The notes under the pieces are model-generated. The model ran no database searches and had not been told where the DNA came from. It worked only from the letters and a program-made list of their open reading frames with translations. This document shows positions 7,412 to 14,927 of a stretch of DNA of 22,363 nucleotides, piece after piece. A program made the position numbers and the translations under genes. The stretch is from an uncultured Hungatella sp. (GTDB lineage Bacteria > Bacillota > Clostridia > Lachnospirales > Lachnospiraceae). Where the stretch lies: NCBI GenBank assembly GCA_910586845.1, contig CAJUJV010000014.1, forward strand, positions 21,544 through 43,906, read 5' to 3'. Every line of letters starts with the position of its first letter. Position 1 is the first letter of the stretch.

Positions 7412-8452
7412 CTTTAGCCAAAGACCTCCCTATTGTCTCTGCTTTTTTTAACCGCCATTTTATTTTTTCTTCACTGTCGCGATGATTTCCAATATTATCA
7501 CGAAATCTGTCACTGCCTAAAAATTTTGAGATCCGCTGATTGATCCTCGGTCGAAGTTGTTCGTTATTTTCCGGAACATATCGCATGATATACATAACTG
7601 TTTCAAATACATTCATATTAATTGGACTTTTTCTCTTCCCTTTTGGCAAACGAAACGCATCTCGGCCAAGATAGAAATATGATTTTTCCAATGTTTCCAA
7701 AACCATCTGTTCTATTTCCTGAATCTCCTGTTCCTTCATTCGATTCAAAGTCTCCATTCCTTTTTCCCAAAAACTATCTATATGCTTTTTATATGAACAG
7801 ATCTCTCCCTTTTCGTCTCTTATTTTCTGATCACTGTATAGAAACAATGTGATGAATCTGATCAGAATATATTGGTCTTTCATTCTCTTTTCATTGAGGA
7901 ATGCACCACCTGTGGCATTTTTAAATGCCTCACTCTCAGCCAGTCTTTTTAAAATTCTGGTCGCTTCCCCCTGATATAATACATTTCTCATCTCCTGTTT
8001 ATTCAATGGAACTCCACCGCAATTTACTCTCTCAAAAAGATCCAATTTGACCTGGTCGGGAGTAGGCGGCATAATCACATAAGCCTCTATCAAAAAGTCT
8101 TCTATCCTTCCTTGCAGCAAATGGGATAAATCAGAAAATCTTTTACTGTTTTCCTCCGGTAATGTTCTGAGTTTTTCAAGTGGAAAATCATCATTCATAT
8201 AAGAAAAAAAGTATTTAAACGCTGCTTTCCGTCTATTACAATCAAATTCCCATATTTATTCTGACTAAAATAAAAAATCGAAATCGGAAAACCCTTTAGC
8301 ACACTTTCTATCAATTTTGACTTATCTTCTTGACACCATATATCTTTTCTCTGAAATCCACTGTCTAAAAGAATGCGGCCTGGCACTGCATCAAAAAGCC
8401 TTTTCAACTCCAATATCGTATATGTGCGGACATCCACTTTAACCTTATTCAT
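7404..8452 (-). pseudogene. DUF262 (GmrS/ParB-like) protein with frameshift at T7 tract
   Basis: Two overlapping reading frames make one DUF262 protein of about 349 residues. The first frame (8452 to 8195) has the conserved FQR (33-35) and DGKQR (74-78) motifs and stops two codons after RLNTFF. The second frame (8207 to 7404) continues as FSYMNDDFPLEKL and holds the LFERVNCGGVPLNKQEMRN block and a basic C-terminus. The break falls in a run of seven T (8204-8210 on the + strand as A7). One added T, or a -1 slip on T_TTT_TTT, restores the full frame exactly. DUF262 proteins are DNA- or nucleotide-acting parts of defence systems (GmrSD, SspE). The start at 8452 is chosen because earlier ATGs fall inside the promoter; AGGAGG lies 14 nt upstream, which is long. 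Strongly AT-rich compared with neighbours. Confidence 0.85.
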
Positions 8453-8489
8453 AGGGTAGGTCTGTTCCTCCTGTCTGCTACTTTCTTTC

Positions 8490-8518
8490 ATTCTACCATG
8501 TTTCAAAAGGTTTGGCAA
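8490..8518 (-). promoter_or_regulatory. Promoter of the DUF262-ATPase-toxin-HAD unit
   Basis: Minus strand TTGCCA, a 17-nt spacer and TAGAAT with TGG before it (extended -10). An AT-rich stretch lies upstream (8519-8560). The expected start of transcription is near 8483. That excludes the ATG codons at 8518 and 8491 as translation starts and points to 8452. Confidence 0.6.
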
Positions 8519-8602
8519 TTTGGACTGTCTCCCAAAATATTAATTTTACAAATATTCCTGTGTCGAAAAGAAGCCTTATTTACCTGCACTATCCTGTAAG
8601 AA

Positions 8603-8653
8603 AAAAATGTGCCTGGTCTCTTCCTCATCAGAGAAACAGCCAGGCACATTTTT
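8603..8653. terminator. Bidirectional terminator, tpiA 3' end
   Basis: AAAAATGTGCCTGG pairs with CCAGGCACATTTTT, with an inner TCTC/GAGA pairing. The A-run on one side and T-run on the other give a T-tract on both strands. It lies 13 nt after the tpiA stop and shields the cassette promoter from glycolytic read-through. The remaining bases 8519-8602 hold nothing else I can name. Confidence 0.85.
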
Positions 8654-8665
8654 CTATTCTGCTGA

Positions 8666-9418
8666 TTACTTGTTATAATTCACAATCTTCCCAAAATCCG
8701 GTTTCAGGGAAGCGCCGCCTACCAGACCGCCGTCGATATCCGGCTGTGCAAACAGTTCCGGAGCGCTGGTGCCGGACACGGAGCCGCCGTACTGGATACG
8801 GATCGCTGCCGCCGTAGCCTCGTCGTAGATCTCGCCGATACATACGCGGATCGCTGCACATACTTCCTGAGCCTGCTCTGTAGTCGCCACCTTGCCGGTA
8901 CCGATCGCCCAGATGGGCTCATAGGCGATAACTACCTTCTTCGCCTGATCTGCGGTCACATTCTGGAATGCAATCTTGATCTGCTGACGGATCCAGTCGA
9001 TGGTGATGCCCTGCTCTCTCTGAGTCAGAGACTCGCCGCAGCAGAGGATAGGGGTAAGACCATGCTCAAGAGCCTTTAACACCTTCTTGTTGACGATCTC
9101 GTCAGTCTCCTTAAAGTACTCTCTTCTCTCGGAGTGACCGATGATGACATACTCCACGCCTGCGTCAGTCAGCATGTTGGGAGAGATCTCGCCTGTGTAG
9201 GCGCCTTTCTCCTCATAATACAGATTCTCCGCACCTACATGGATGTTGGTGCCCTTGACAGCTGCCACAACAGGGATAATATCGATAGCCGGTACACAGA
9301 ACACCACATCTACTTCATCGTTGCCTACTAAGGGCTTTAACTCTTCTACCAGAGCAACTGCCTCTGTAGGAGTCATGTTCATCTTCCAGTTGCCGGCGAT
9401 TACTTTCTTTCTGCTCAT
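8666..9418 (-). CDS. tpiA: Triosephosphate isomerase
   Basis: Interconverts dihydroxyacetone phosphate and glyceraldehyde-3-phosphate. 250 residues, a full-length TIM barrel. Catalytic residues are visible: Asn10 and Lys12 in GNWKMN, His95 in IIGHSERR, and Glu167 in AYEPIWAIGTGK. The phosphate-binding segments QYGGSVS and DGGLVGGASL are also present. The start has GAGGAGG nine nt upstream. It is the last gene of the pgk-tpiA pair (85-nt gap with a hairpin at 9446-9482) and ends in a strong terminator. GC-rich third positions and frequent common codons fit a highly expressed gene. Confidence 0.97.
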   Translation of the reverse strand: MSRKKVIAGNWKMNMTPTEAVALVEELKPLVGNDEVDVVFCVPAIDIIPVVAAVKGTNIHVGAENLYYEEKGAYTGEISPNMLTDAGVEYVIIGHSERREYFKETDEIVNKKVLKALEHGLTPILCCGESLTQREQGITIDWIRQQIKIAFQNVTADQAKKVVIAYEPIWAIGTGKVATTEQAQEVCAAIRVCIGEIYDEATAAAIRIQYGGSVSGTSAPELFAQPDIDGGLVGGASLKPDFGKIVNYNK

Positions 9419-9445
9419 TTATGGGTTCCTCCTCTTTGTTCCCCA

Positions 9446-9482
9446 GGCTGCCCGGACTTTACAGCACTGCATCCGGACAGCC
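9446..9482 (-). other. Intercistronic hairpin between pgk and tpiA
   Basis: Minus strand GGCTGTCCGGA pairs with TCCGGGCAGCC (one mismatch) around a 15-nt loop. No T-run follows, so it is more likely a processing or stability element that tunes pgk versus tpiA mRNA than a terminator. Confidence 0.5.
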
Positions 9483-9503
9483 CGTAAACTGCTTCGTTGC
9501 TTA

Positions 9504-10718
9504 TTATTTATTGTCAGCTGCCGCTACGCCCGGAAGCTCCTTGCCCTCTAAGAATTCCAGAGAAGCGCCGCCGCCGGTGGAGATATGAGTCATCTTGTCT
9601 GCGAAGCCCAGTCTCTTCACTGCGTTGACAGAATCGCCGCCGCCGATAACGGTAGTCGCATCAGACAGTTCTGCAACTGCACGGCAGACTTCCAGAGTTC
9701 CCTCTGCAAAGTTGGAGAACTCGAACACGCCCATGGGGCCGTTCCACACTACGGTCTTGGCACCCTTTAAAGCTTCCTTGTATGCTTCGATGGTCTTGGG
9801 TCCAATGTCAAATCCTGACCAGCCTGCGTCGATCACATCTACGACCTTGCGCTCCGTGTCATTGGAGAACTCCTTGCCCTCTACATGGTCAACAGGCAGA
9901 AGCAGCTTCACGCCCTTGTCTGCAGCCTTCTTCACCATCTCCAGAGCATACTCCAGCTTATCCTCTTCACACAGAGAATTGCCGATCTCCTGGCCCTGAG
10001 CCTTGGCAAAGGTGTAGGCCATACCGCCGCCGATGATCAGAGTGTCTACCTTGTCCAGAAGGTTGTTGATCACGTTGATCTTATCGGACACTTTGGCTCC
10101 GCCCAGGATGGCTACGAAGGGACGAACCGGGTTCTCCACAGCCTGTCCTAAGAACTTGATCTCCTTCTCCATCAGGTATCCGACTACGTTCTCCTTGGTA
10201 TACTTGGTCACGCCTACATTGGAGCAGTGTGCTCTGTGAGCAGTACCAAATGCGTCGTTTACAAATACGCCGCCCCCGCACAGGTCAGCCAGTTCTTTTG
10301 CGTAGGCATCTGCCTTCTCATCCTTGCCGTATTTGGTCTCCTCCACTCTGTAACGTGTGTTCTGGAGCAGAAGAACTTCGCCGTCTTTCAGTTCGGCTGC
10401 TACTTTCTGAGTCTCCTCGCCTGTTACCTTGGGATCATTGACAAATTTTACTTCCACACCCAGTCTCTCGCTCAGTGCAGGAGCAACGGGTGCCAGGGAC
10501 ATCTCCGGAAGCGGCTCGCCCTTGGGTTTGCCCAGATGGGAGCAGAGAATCACTTTTGCGCCCTGGTCCAGTAATTTCTTGATGGTGGGGATAGCACCGT
10601 CGATACGGTTGTAATTCTGGATCACGCCATCCTTTAACGGTACATTAAAATCGCAGCGGACAAGAACCTTCTTGCCCTGAAGATCTTTCAAATCATCTAC
10701 TGTCTTCTTATTTAACAT
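9504..10718 (-). CDS. pgk: Phosphoglycerate kinase
   Basis: Transfers phosphate from 1,3-bisphosphoglycerate to ADP, the first ATP-forming step of glycolysis. 404 residues, slightly longer than the usual 390-400. The signature VLVRCDFNVPLKDG is at about 18-31. It is followed by SHLGKPKGE (substrate loop), FVNDAFGTAHRAH, ILGGAKVSDKI, IIGGGMAYTF (hinge), WNGPMGVFE and GGGDSVNAV (nucleotide site), then STGGGASLEFLEG at the end. The start at 10718 has AAGGGG upstream. The gene is separated from gap by a strong terminator (10963-10992) and a structured leader (10751-10962). It is therefore not simply co-transcribed with gap, although read-through is possible. I found no convincing promoter in the leader. 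Confidence 0.97.
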   Translation of the reverse strand: MLNKKTVDDLKDLQGKKVLVRCDFNVPLKDGVIQNYNRIDGAIPTIKKLLDQGAKVILCSHLGKPKGEPLPEMSLAPVAPALSERLGVEVKFVNDPKVTGEETQKVAAELKDGEVLLLQNTRYRVEETKYGKDEKADAYAKELADLCGGGVFVNDAFGTAHRAHCSNVGVTKYTKENVVGYLMEKEIKFLGQAVENPVRPFVAILGGAKVSDKINVINNLLDKVDTLIIGGGMAYTFAKAQGQEIGNSLCEEDKLEYALEMVKKAADKGVKLLLPVDHVEGKEFSNDTERKVVDVIDAGWSGFDIGPKTIEAYKEALKGAKTVVWNGPMGVFEFSNFAEGTLEVCRAVAELSDATTVIGGGDSVNAVKRLGFADKMTHISTGGGASLEFLEGKELPGVAAADNK

Positions 10719-10750
10719 GTGAAGTTACCCCTTTCATACGGTCTGAAAAT

Positions 10751-10962
10751 CGAGCAGGGAAGCTTTTTCTCCTGCTCGCCATGCCGGGGCGCAGAGCCGC
10801 TTATGCGACCATACTCCTCTCCGCCCCGTGCGCAGAACAAAGAGTCCGGCTTGCCGGACTCTCGCGCCGTAGCGCGGTTGCGACAGCAACCATCTTCCTT
10901 ATGCGCGTAGTGCGCAACCCCCGGAGGGTTTTTGTTCTATAGGACGCACTTTCCTATAGAAT
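10751..10962 (-). other. Multi-hairpin leader/repeat between gap and pgk
   Basis: The gap of more than 340 nt between pgk and gap is packed with stems. These are TTCTATAGGA/TCCTATAGAA (10935-10961), AACCC/GGGTT (10916-10930), TGCGC/GCGCA (10902-10916), GGTTGC/GCAACC (10876-10891), CGCGC/GCGCG (10863-10876), AGAGTCCGGC/GCCGGACTCT (10841-10862, followed on the minus strand by TTTGTTCT), CGGGGCG/CGCCCCG (10785-10828), and CGAGCAGG/CCTGCTCG (10751-10778). No protein is encoded. It could be an intergenic palindromic repeat of the genome or a regulatory leader of pgk. I do not recognise a named RNA family. Confidence 0.6.
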
Positions 10963-10992
10963 AAAAAATGGTCCGGTCCTGAGACCGGACCC
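10963..10992 (-). terminator. Rho-independent terminator of gap
   Basis: Minus strand GGTCCGGTC pairs perfectly with GACCGGACC across a 4-nt loop, followed by ATTTTTTATT. It lies about 70 nt after the gap stop codon. One of the clearest terminators in the window. Confidence 0.92.
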
Positions 10993-11064
10993 TTATGTGG
11001 ATCACTGATAGAACTTGTCCGTAACAGTTCCATGTCCGAACTGCCACCCATGTCCTTTGTAAAA

Positions 11065-12093
11065 TTACAGTTCAGCGAAGTATTTGATCGTCCGAACCAT
11101 CTGGCTGGTGTAGGAGTTCTCGTTGTCATACCAGGAAACTACCTGAACCTCGTACAGGTCGTCGGCAATCTTGGCTACCATGGTCTGAGTTGCATCGAAC
11201 AGAGAACCGAATCTCATGCCGATTACGTCGGAAGAAACGATGGGATCCTCATTGTAGCCGAAGGACTCGGAAGAAGCTGCCTTCATAGCTGCGTTGATAC
11301 CCTCTTTGGTCACGTCTGCACCCTTGACAACTGCTGTCAGGATGGTGGTGGAGCCGGTCGGTACCGGAACACGCTGTGCGGAACCGATGAGCTTGCCGTT
11401 TAATTCAGGGATAACCAGACCGATTGCCTTGGCTGCACCTGTGGAGTTGGGAACGATGTTAGCAGCGCCTGCTCTCGCTCTTCTCAGATCGCCCTTTCTG
11501 TGGGGTCCGTCAAGGATCATCTGATCACCGGTGTAAGCGTGGATCGTGCTCATGATACCGGACTGAATAGGAGCATAGTCGTTAAGAGCCTTAGCCATAG
11601 GAGCCAGGCAGTTGGTAGTACAGGAAGCTGCAGAAATAATCGTATCATCTTTAGTCAGTGTGCCTTCATTAACGCTGAAAACAACTGTAGGCAGATCGTT
11701 GCCGGCCGGTGCGGAGATAACAACCTTCTTAGCACCTGCATCGATATGAGCCTGAGATTTTGCCTTGGAGCAGTAGAATCCGGTACACTCCAGAACAACG
11801 TCTACACCGATTTCCCCCCAAGGAAGATCAGCAGCATTCTTCTCTGCATAAATCTTGATTGTCTTGCCATCTACAGTGATGGAATCCTCGCCTGCTTCTA
11901 CTGTGTGCAGATTCTCACCGATACGTCCGGTGTATCCGCCCTGAGCGGTGTCATACTTTAACAAGTGAGCCAGCATCTTGGGATCTGTCAGGTCGTTGAT
12001 TGCAACGATCTCGTAACCCTCTGCCCCGAACATCTGACGGAAAGCCAGACGTCCAATACGTCCAAAACCATTGATTGCTACTTTTACTGCCAT
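11065..12093 (-). CDS. gap: Glyceraldehyde-3-phosphate dehydrogenase, NAD type
   Basis: Oxidises glyceraldehyde-3-phosphate to 1,3-bisphosphoglycerate. 342 residues. A Rossmann NAD site, INGFGRIGRL, is at 7-16. Asp34 after the second strand favours NAD over NADP. Catalytic Cys158 lies in SAASCTTNCLAP and His185 in STIHAYTGDQ. The S-loop ANIVPNSTGAAKAIG and the C-terminal WYDNENSYTSQMV are standard. The start at 12093 is preferred over ATG 12102, because AGGAGG is 10 nt from the former and only 2 nt from the latter. The gene has its own promoter (12160-12188) and its own terminator, so it can be expressed apart from pgk-tpiA. No CggR-type repressor gene is next to it. Confidence 0.97.
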   Translation of the reverse strand: MAVKVAINGFGRIGRLAFRQMFGAEGYEIVAINDLTDPKMLAHLLKYDTAQGGYTGRIGENLHTVEAGEDSITVDGKTIKIYAEKNAADLPWGEIGVDVVLECTGFYCSKAKSQAHIDAGAKKVVISAPAGNDLPTVVFSVNEGTLTKDDTIISAASCTTNCLAPMAKALNDYAPIQSGIMSTIHAYTGDQMILDGPHRKGDLRRARAGAANIVPNSTGAAKAIGLVIPELNGKLIGSAQRVPVPTGSTTILTAVVKGADVTKEGINAAMKAASSESFGYNEDPIVSSDVIGMRFGSLFDATQTMVAKIADDLYEVQVVSWYDNENSYTSQMVRTIKYFAEL

Positions 12094-12159
12094 AACTCTC
12101 ATTCCTCCTAAAGAATAAATTGAATTGCGATTGTTAAAATCTAATCAACCCCATAACTA

Positions 12160-12188
12160 ATTCTACATAATTTTCCCAGAAATAGCAA
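12160..12188 (-). promoter_or_regulatory. Promoter of gap
   Basis: Minus strand TTGCTA, a 17-nt spacer and TAGAAT, about 67 nt upstream of the gap start. It gives an untranslated leader of about 60 nt. It lies just after the stop of the Na/Pi transporter (12205), where no terminator hairpin is visible. Confidence 0.6.
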
Positions 12189-12204
12189 GTAGTTTTTAGA
12201 GAAT

Positions 12205-13875
12205 TTACAATTCATTTTTAATATACCCTGCCAGATTGTAAGCATGGTCGGAAATTCGTTCCAGATTGCTGATGACATCCAGGAACACCACGCCGGCAGA
12301 AGGCACACATTCGCCGCTGGAGAGACGTTCGATATGCTTTTCCCTCATCTCCTCCTCCAGGCTGTCCACCTCGTCCTCATACTGGCTCACCTTGCGGACC
12401 GCTTCCATATTGCAGGTCCGTCTGGCTTCGATGGCATAACCGAAGGCCTTGAACACGCTGTCGCTGATCTCTCTTAAATCGTCTGCTCCGGTGCCGGAAA
12501 AACTTAAGTTGTGCTTCACCAGATATTCCGCCGACTCTGCCAGATTCTCCGCGTGGTCTCCCACTCTCTCGATATCGCTTACGCTGTAGAACAGGTCGTT
12601 GACCACCTGTTTCTGCTGTTCTGTCAGAGAGAGATTGTCGATCTTTATAAGGTACTCCGTAAGCATATTCTCCATCCGGTTGATGGTCTGCTCCACCTTG
12701 TAGACTTCCTCGATCTCCTCCAGATTCCCTGTGATGATGGCATCGATACCCCTCTTCACGTTGCCCATGGTGATCTGGCCCATATGGATGACTTCCAGAG
12801 CCGCCGTCTCCACGGCAAACGCAGGAGACTCAAAGATACGCTGGTCCAGGTGCTTTAAAGTCACAGCCTCCTCGGTGTCCTCCTCCGGCGCTCCGGCCTT
12901 CTCCTTTACCAGAACTCCGGAAAGTTTCACCAGCTGATCGGCAAAGGGGAAGAGAAGGGTCGTATTGACCAGGTTAAATACAGTGTGGAACATGGAGATC
13001 TCCACGGCGGTAATATTTCTGGCCGCCACCGCCGGATACATCATAAACAGCACAAATCCCAGGATCCCGAACAGCAGAGAGCCGATGACATTAAAGCTTA
13101 AGTGCATCACCGCCGCCCTCTTGGCCGTCCTGGAACCTCCCATACTGGAGATCATGGCCGTGACACAGGAGCCGATGTTCTGTCCCAGGGTGATGTAGAT
13201 AGCCGCGTTGGTGGTCACCACTCCGTTTAAGGCCAGGGTCTGCAGGATACCCACAGAGGCCGAAGAGCTCTGCAGCAGCGCGGTGACCAGGGCGCCGATG
13301 ATCATGCCCAGGAAGGGATTGCTGCCCAGGACCTCAAAGGCTTTCGAGAAGATGGGGGCATCCGTGTAAGGCGAGATGGAGTCGGACATCAGCTCCAGGC
13401 CCATGAACAAAAGGCCCAGACCTACCAGGATCTCGCCGATGGTGTGATATTTCTGTTTCTTGGTAAAAAGGATCATGAGAGCCCCGATGCCGATGAGAAG
13501 AGGTGCGTAGAACACCGGCTTCATCACTTCCATGGCGCTGCCCAGCTGACTTAAGGACACGATCCATGCCGTGATGGTGGTGCCGATATTGGCGCCCATG
13601 ATGACTCCCACCGCCTGGGTCAGGTTTAAGATCCCTGCGCTGACAAAACCCACCACCATGACCGTAGTGGCACCGCTGCTCTGGATAATAGCCGTGATCA
13701 GGGCTCCAAGGCATACGGCCATAAACCGGTTGTTGGTCAGCATCCCCAGAAACTGGCTCATTTTTCCTCCGGCCGTCTTCTGCATGCCGTCTGCCATGAT
13801 GTTCATGCCGTACAAAAACATGCCCAGGCCGCCCAGAAATCCGAATATATTTGATATGTTTGCAGTAATTGACAT
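12205..13875 (-). CDS. Na+/phosphate cotransporter with PhoU-like domain
   Basis: 556 residues, NptA/YjbB type. Two inverted Na/Pi-cotransporter repeats each carry the QSS signature: QSSGATT at 65-71 and QSSSA at 202-206. About eight to ten hydrophobic segments lie between residues 10 and 320. An acidic linker (AGAPEEDTEEA) follows, and a cytoplasmic PhoU-like helical domain spans about 345-550, with two SDIERVGDHAENL / SNLERISDHAYNL type repeats. It likely moves phosphate across the membrane with sodium, and the PhoU domain may sense or limit transport. The start at 13875 has AGGAGGAG directly upstream. No terminator is seen before gap, so some read-through into gap is possible. Confidence 0.9.
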   Translation of the reverse strand: MSITANISNIFGFLGGLGMFLYGMNIMADGMQKTAGGKMSQFLGMLTNNRFMAVCLGALITAIIQSSGATTVMVVGFVSAGILNLTQAVGVIMGANIGTTITAWIVSLSQLGSAMEVMKPVFYAPLLIGIGALMILFTKKQKYHTIGEILVGLGLLFMGLELMSDSISPYTDAPIFSKAFEVLGSNPFLGMIIGALVTALLQSSSASVGILQTLALNGVVTTNAAIYITLGQNIGSCVTAMISSMGGSRTAKRAAVMHLSFNVIGSLLFGILGFVLFMMYPAVAARNITAVEISMFHTVFNLVNTTLLFPFADQLVKLSGVLVKEKAGAPEEDTEEAVTLKHLDQRIFESPAFAVETAALEVIHMGQITMGNVKRGIDAIITGNLEEIEEVYKVEQTINRMENMLTEYLIKIDNLSLTEQQKQVVNDLFYSVSDIERVGDHAENLAESAEYLVKHNLSFSGTGADDLREISDSVFKAFGYAIEARRTCNMEAVRKVSQYEDEVDSLEEEMREKHIERLSSGECVPSAGVVFLDVISNLERISDHAYNLAGYIKNEL

Positions 13876-13923
13876 AGCTCCTCCTATTGTTATGTATGAT
13901 CAAACCATCCTGATATCGGGAAC

Positions 13924-13952
13924 ATCATAACATACCCTGAGATAGAGCACCA
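13924..13952 (-). promoter_or_regulatory. Candidate promoter of the Na/Pi transporter
   Basis: Minus strand TATGAT with TGT before it (extended -10) and a poor -35 (TGGTGC) 17 nt upstream, about 50 nt from the start codon. Confidence 0.4.
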
Positions 13953-13966
13953 GTTTTTTTTCATTT

Positions 13967-13985
13967 TTTGTTAAAATTTGTTAAA
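13967..13985. repeat. Tandem TTTGTTAAA direct repeat in divergent promoter region
   Basis: TTTGTTAAA occurs at 13967-13975 and again at 13977-13985, exactly 10 bp (one helical turn) apart, between the divergent Na/Pi transporter and PHP phosphatase genes. It could be an operator or only AT-rich promoter DNA. Confidence 0.35.
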
Positions 13986-14029
13986 TATTCTACAAATGGT
14001 TTCTTCTGGAAATTGCTCTGTTGTTCAGT

Positions 14030-14035
14030 TATAAT
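14030..14035 (+). promoter_or_regulatory. -10 box of the PHP phosphatase gene
   Basis: A consensus TATAAT 30 nt upstream of the start codon. No good -35 hexamer is found 16-18 nt before it (TGGAAA at 14007-14012). Confidence 0.4.
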
Positions 14036-14065
14036 AACAAAAGAAACCTTGAAAGGAGGCCTTTT

Positions 14066-14863
14066 ATGCTTTGTGATTTTCATGTTCACACCAGTTTTTC
14101 GGGAGACAGCACCACTCCTGCCTCTCATCAGATCGATCAGGCCATCCGTCTTTCCATGCCCCGGATGTGTATCACGGACCACCATGATATGGATGTGGTG
14201 TCTGACTGTAATTTTACCCTGGATCTTCCAAAATATTTCCCGGCCATGGAACTTCTGCGGGAACAGTATCAGGACCGGATCCGCCTGGAGATCGGCATCG
14301 AGCTGGGACTTCAGAACCATATCGCCCCCCGGCTCCTTCAGGTATCTTCTGCCTGGCCTTTTGACTATATCATCGGCTCCTGCCACTTTATCGACGGCCT
14401 GGACCCTTATTTTCCCCTGTATTTTGAAGGGCGGGACGAAAAAGCTGCCTACCGGCGTTTTTTTGAGGTCACACTGAGCCGGGTACAGAATCTGGACTGT
14501 TTTGATTCCCTCGGTCATCTGGATTATGTGGTCCGCTACGGCCCCACCCGGAACCGGGAATACGACTACAGAGACTACCGGGACATCATTGACGAGATCT
14601 TAAAGATCCTGATCCGAAACGACAAGGCTCTGGAATGCAATACCGGAGGATTCCATTACGGCCTGGGGCAGCCTAATCCCTGTGAAGACATCCTGCGCCG
14701 TTACCGGGAACTGGGAGGAGAACTTCTGACTCTTGGCTCCGATGCCCATGATCCTTCCCGGCTTGGATATGACTTTGACCGGGCCAGAGAACTTCTGAGA
14801 TCCTGCGGTTTTTCCTCCTATACCGTGTACCATCAGCGAAAACCGGAATTTCTGCCCGTATAA
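14066..14863 (+). CDS. hisK: PHP-family histidinol-phosphatase (HisK-like)
   Basis: 265 residues with the full metal-binding set of the PHP fold: DFHVHTSFSGD (His6, His8), TDHHD (38-41), GIELG (Glu79), SCHFID (His107), GHLDY (His151, Asp153), ECNTGG and SDAH (225-228). This matches HisK/HisJ-type histidinol-phosphatases, which remove phosphate from histidinol phosphate in histidine synthesis. No other his gene is near, so a different phosphoester substrate is possible. The start at 14066 follows AAAGGAGG by 6 nt; an earlier in-frame codon at 14021 lies before the -10 box and is rejected. The gene is divergent from the Na/Pi transporter and lies 64 nt before a prenyltransferase-like gene. Confidence 0.85.
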   Translation: MLCDFHVHTSFSGDSTTPASHQIDQAIRLSMPRMCITDHHDMDVVSDCNFTLDLPKYFPAMELLREQYQDRIRLEIGIELGLQNHIAPRLLQVSSAWPFDYIIGSCHFIDGLDPYFPLYFEGRDEKAAYRRFFEVTLSRVQNLDCFDSLGHLDYVVRYGPTRNREYDYRDYRDIIDEILKILIRNDKALECNTGGFHYGLGQPNPCEDILRRYRELGGELLTLGSDAHDPSRLGYDFDRARELLRSCGFSSYTVYHQRKPEFLPV

Positions 14864-14927
14864 AACTTTCCGTTCTGTCAATACTTTCCATAACTATATT
14901 GAACCAGGGAAAGGAACTGACACAGAT

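Noticed and set aside
8519..8602. AATATT repeats near 8537-8557 as an insertion scar or att site
   Set aside because: Only a short AT-rich repeat, more likely upstream promoter DNA. No matching sequence was found at the other edge of the cassette near 5690.
9595..10239. Several + strand ORFs opposite pgk
   Set aside because: Shadows caused by codon bias of a highly expressed gene on the other strand.
13334..13903. 189-codon ORF on - overlapping the Na/Pi transporter N-terminus
   Set aside because: It is in another frame of the same strand, His/Arg-rich and without motifs. The transporter frame is clearly real.
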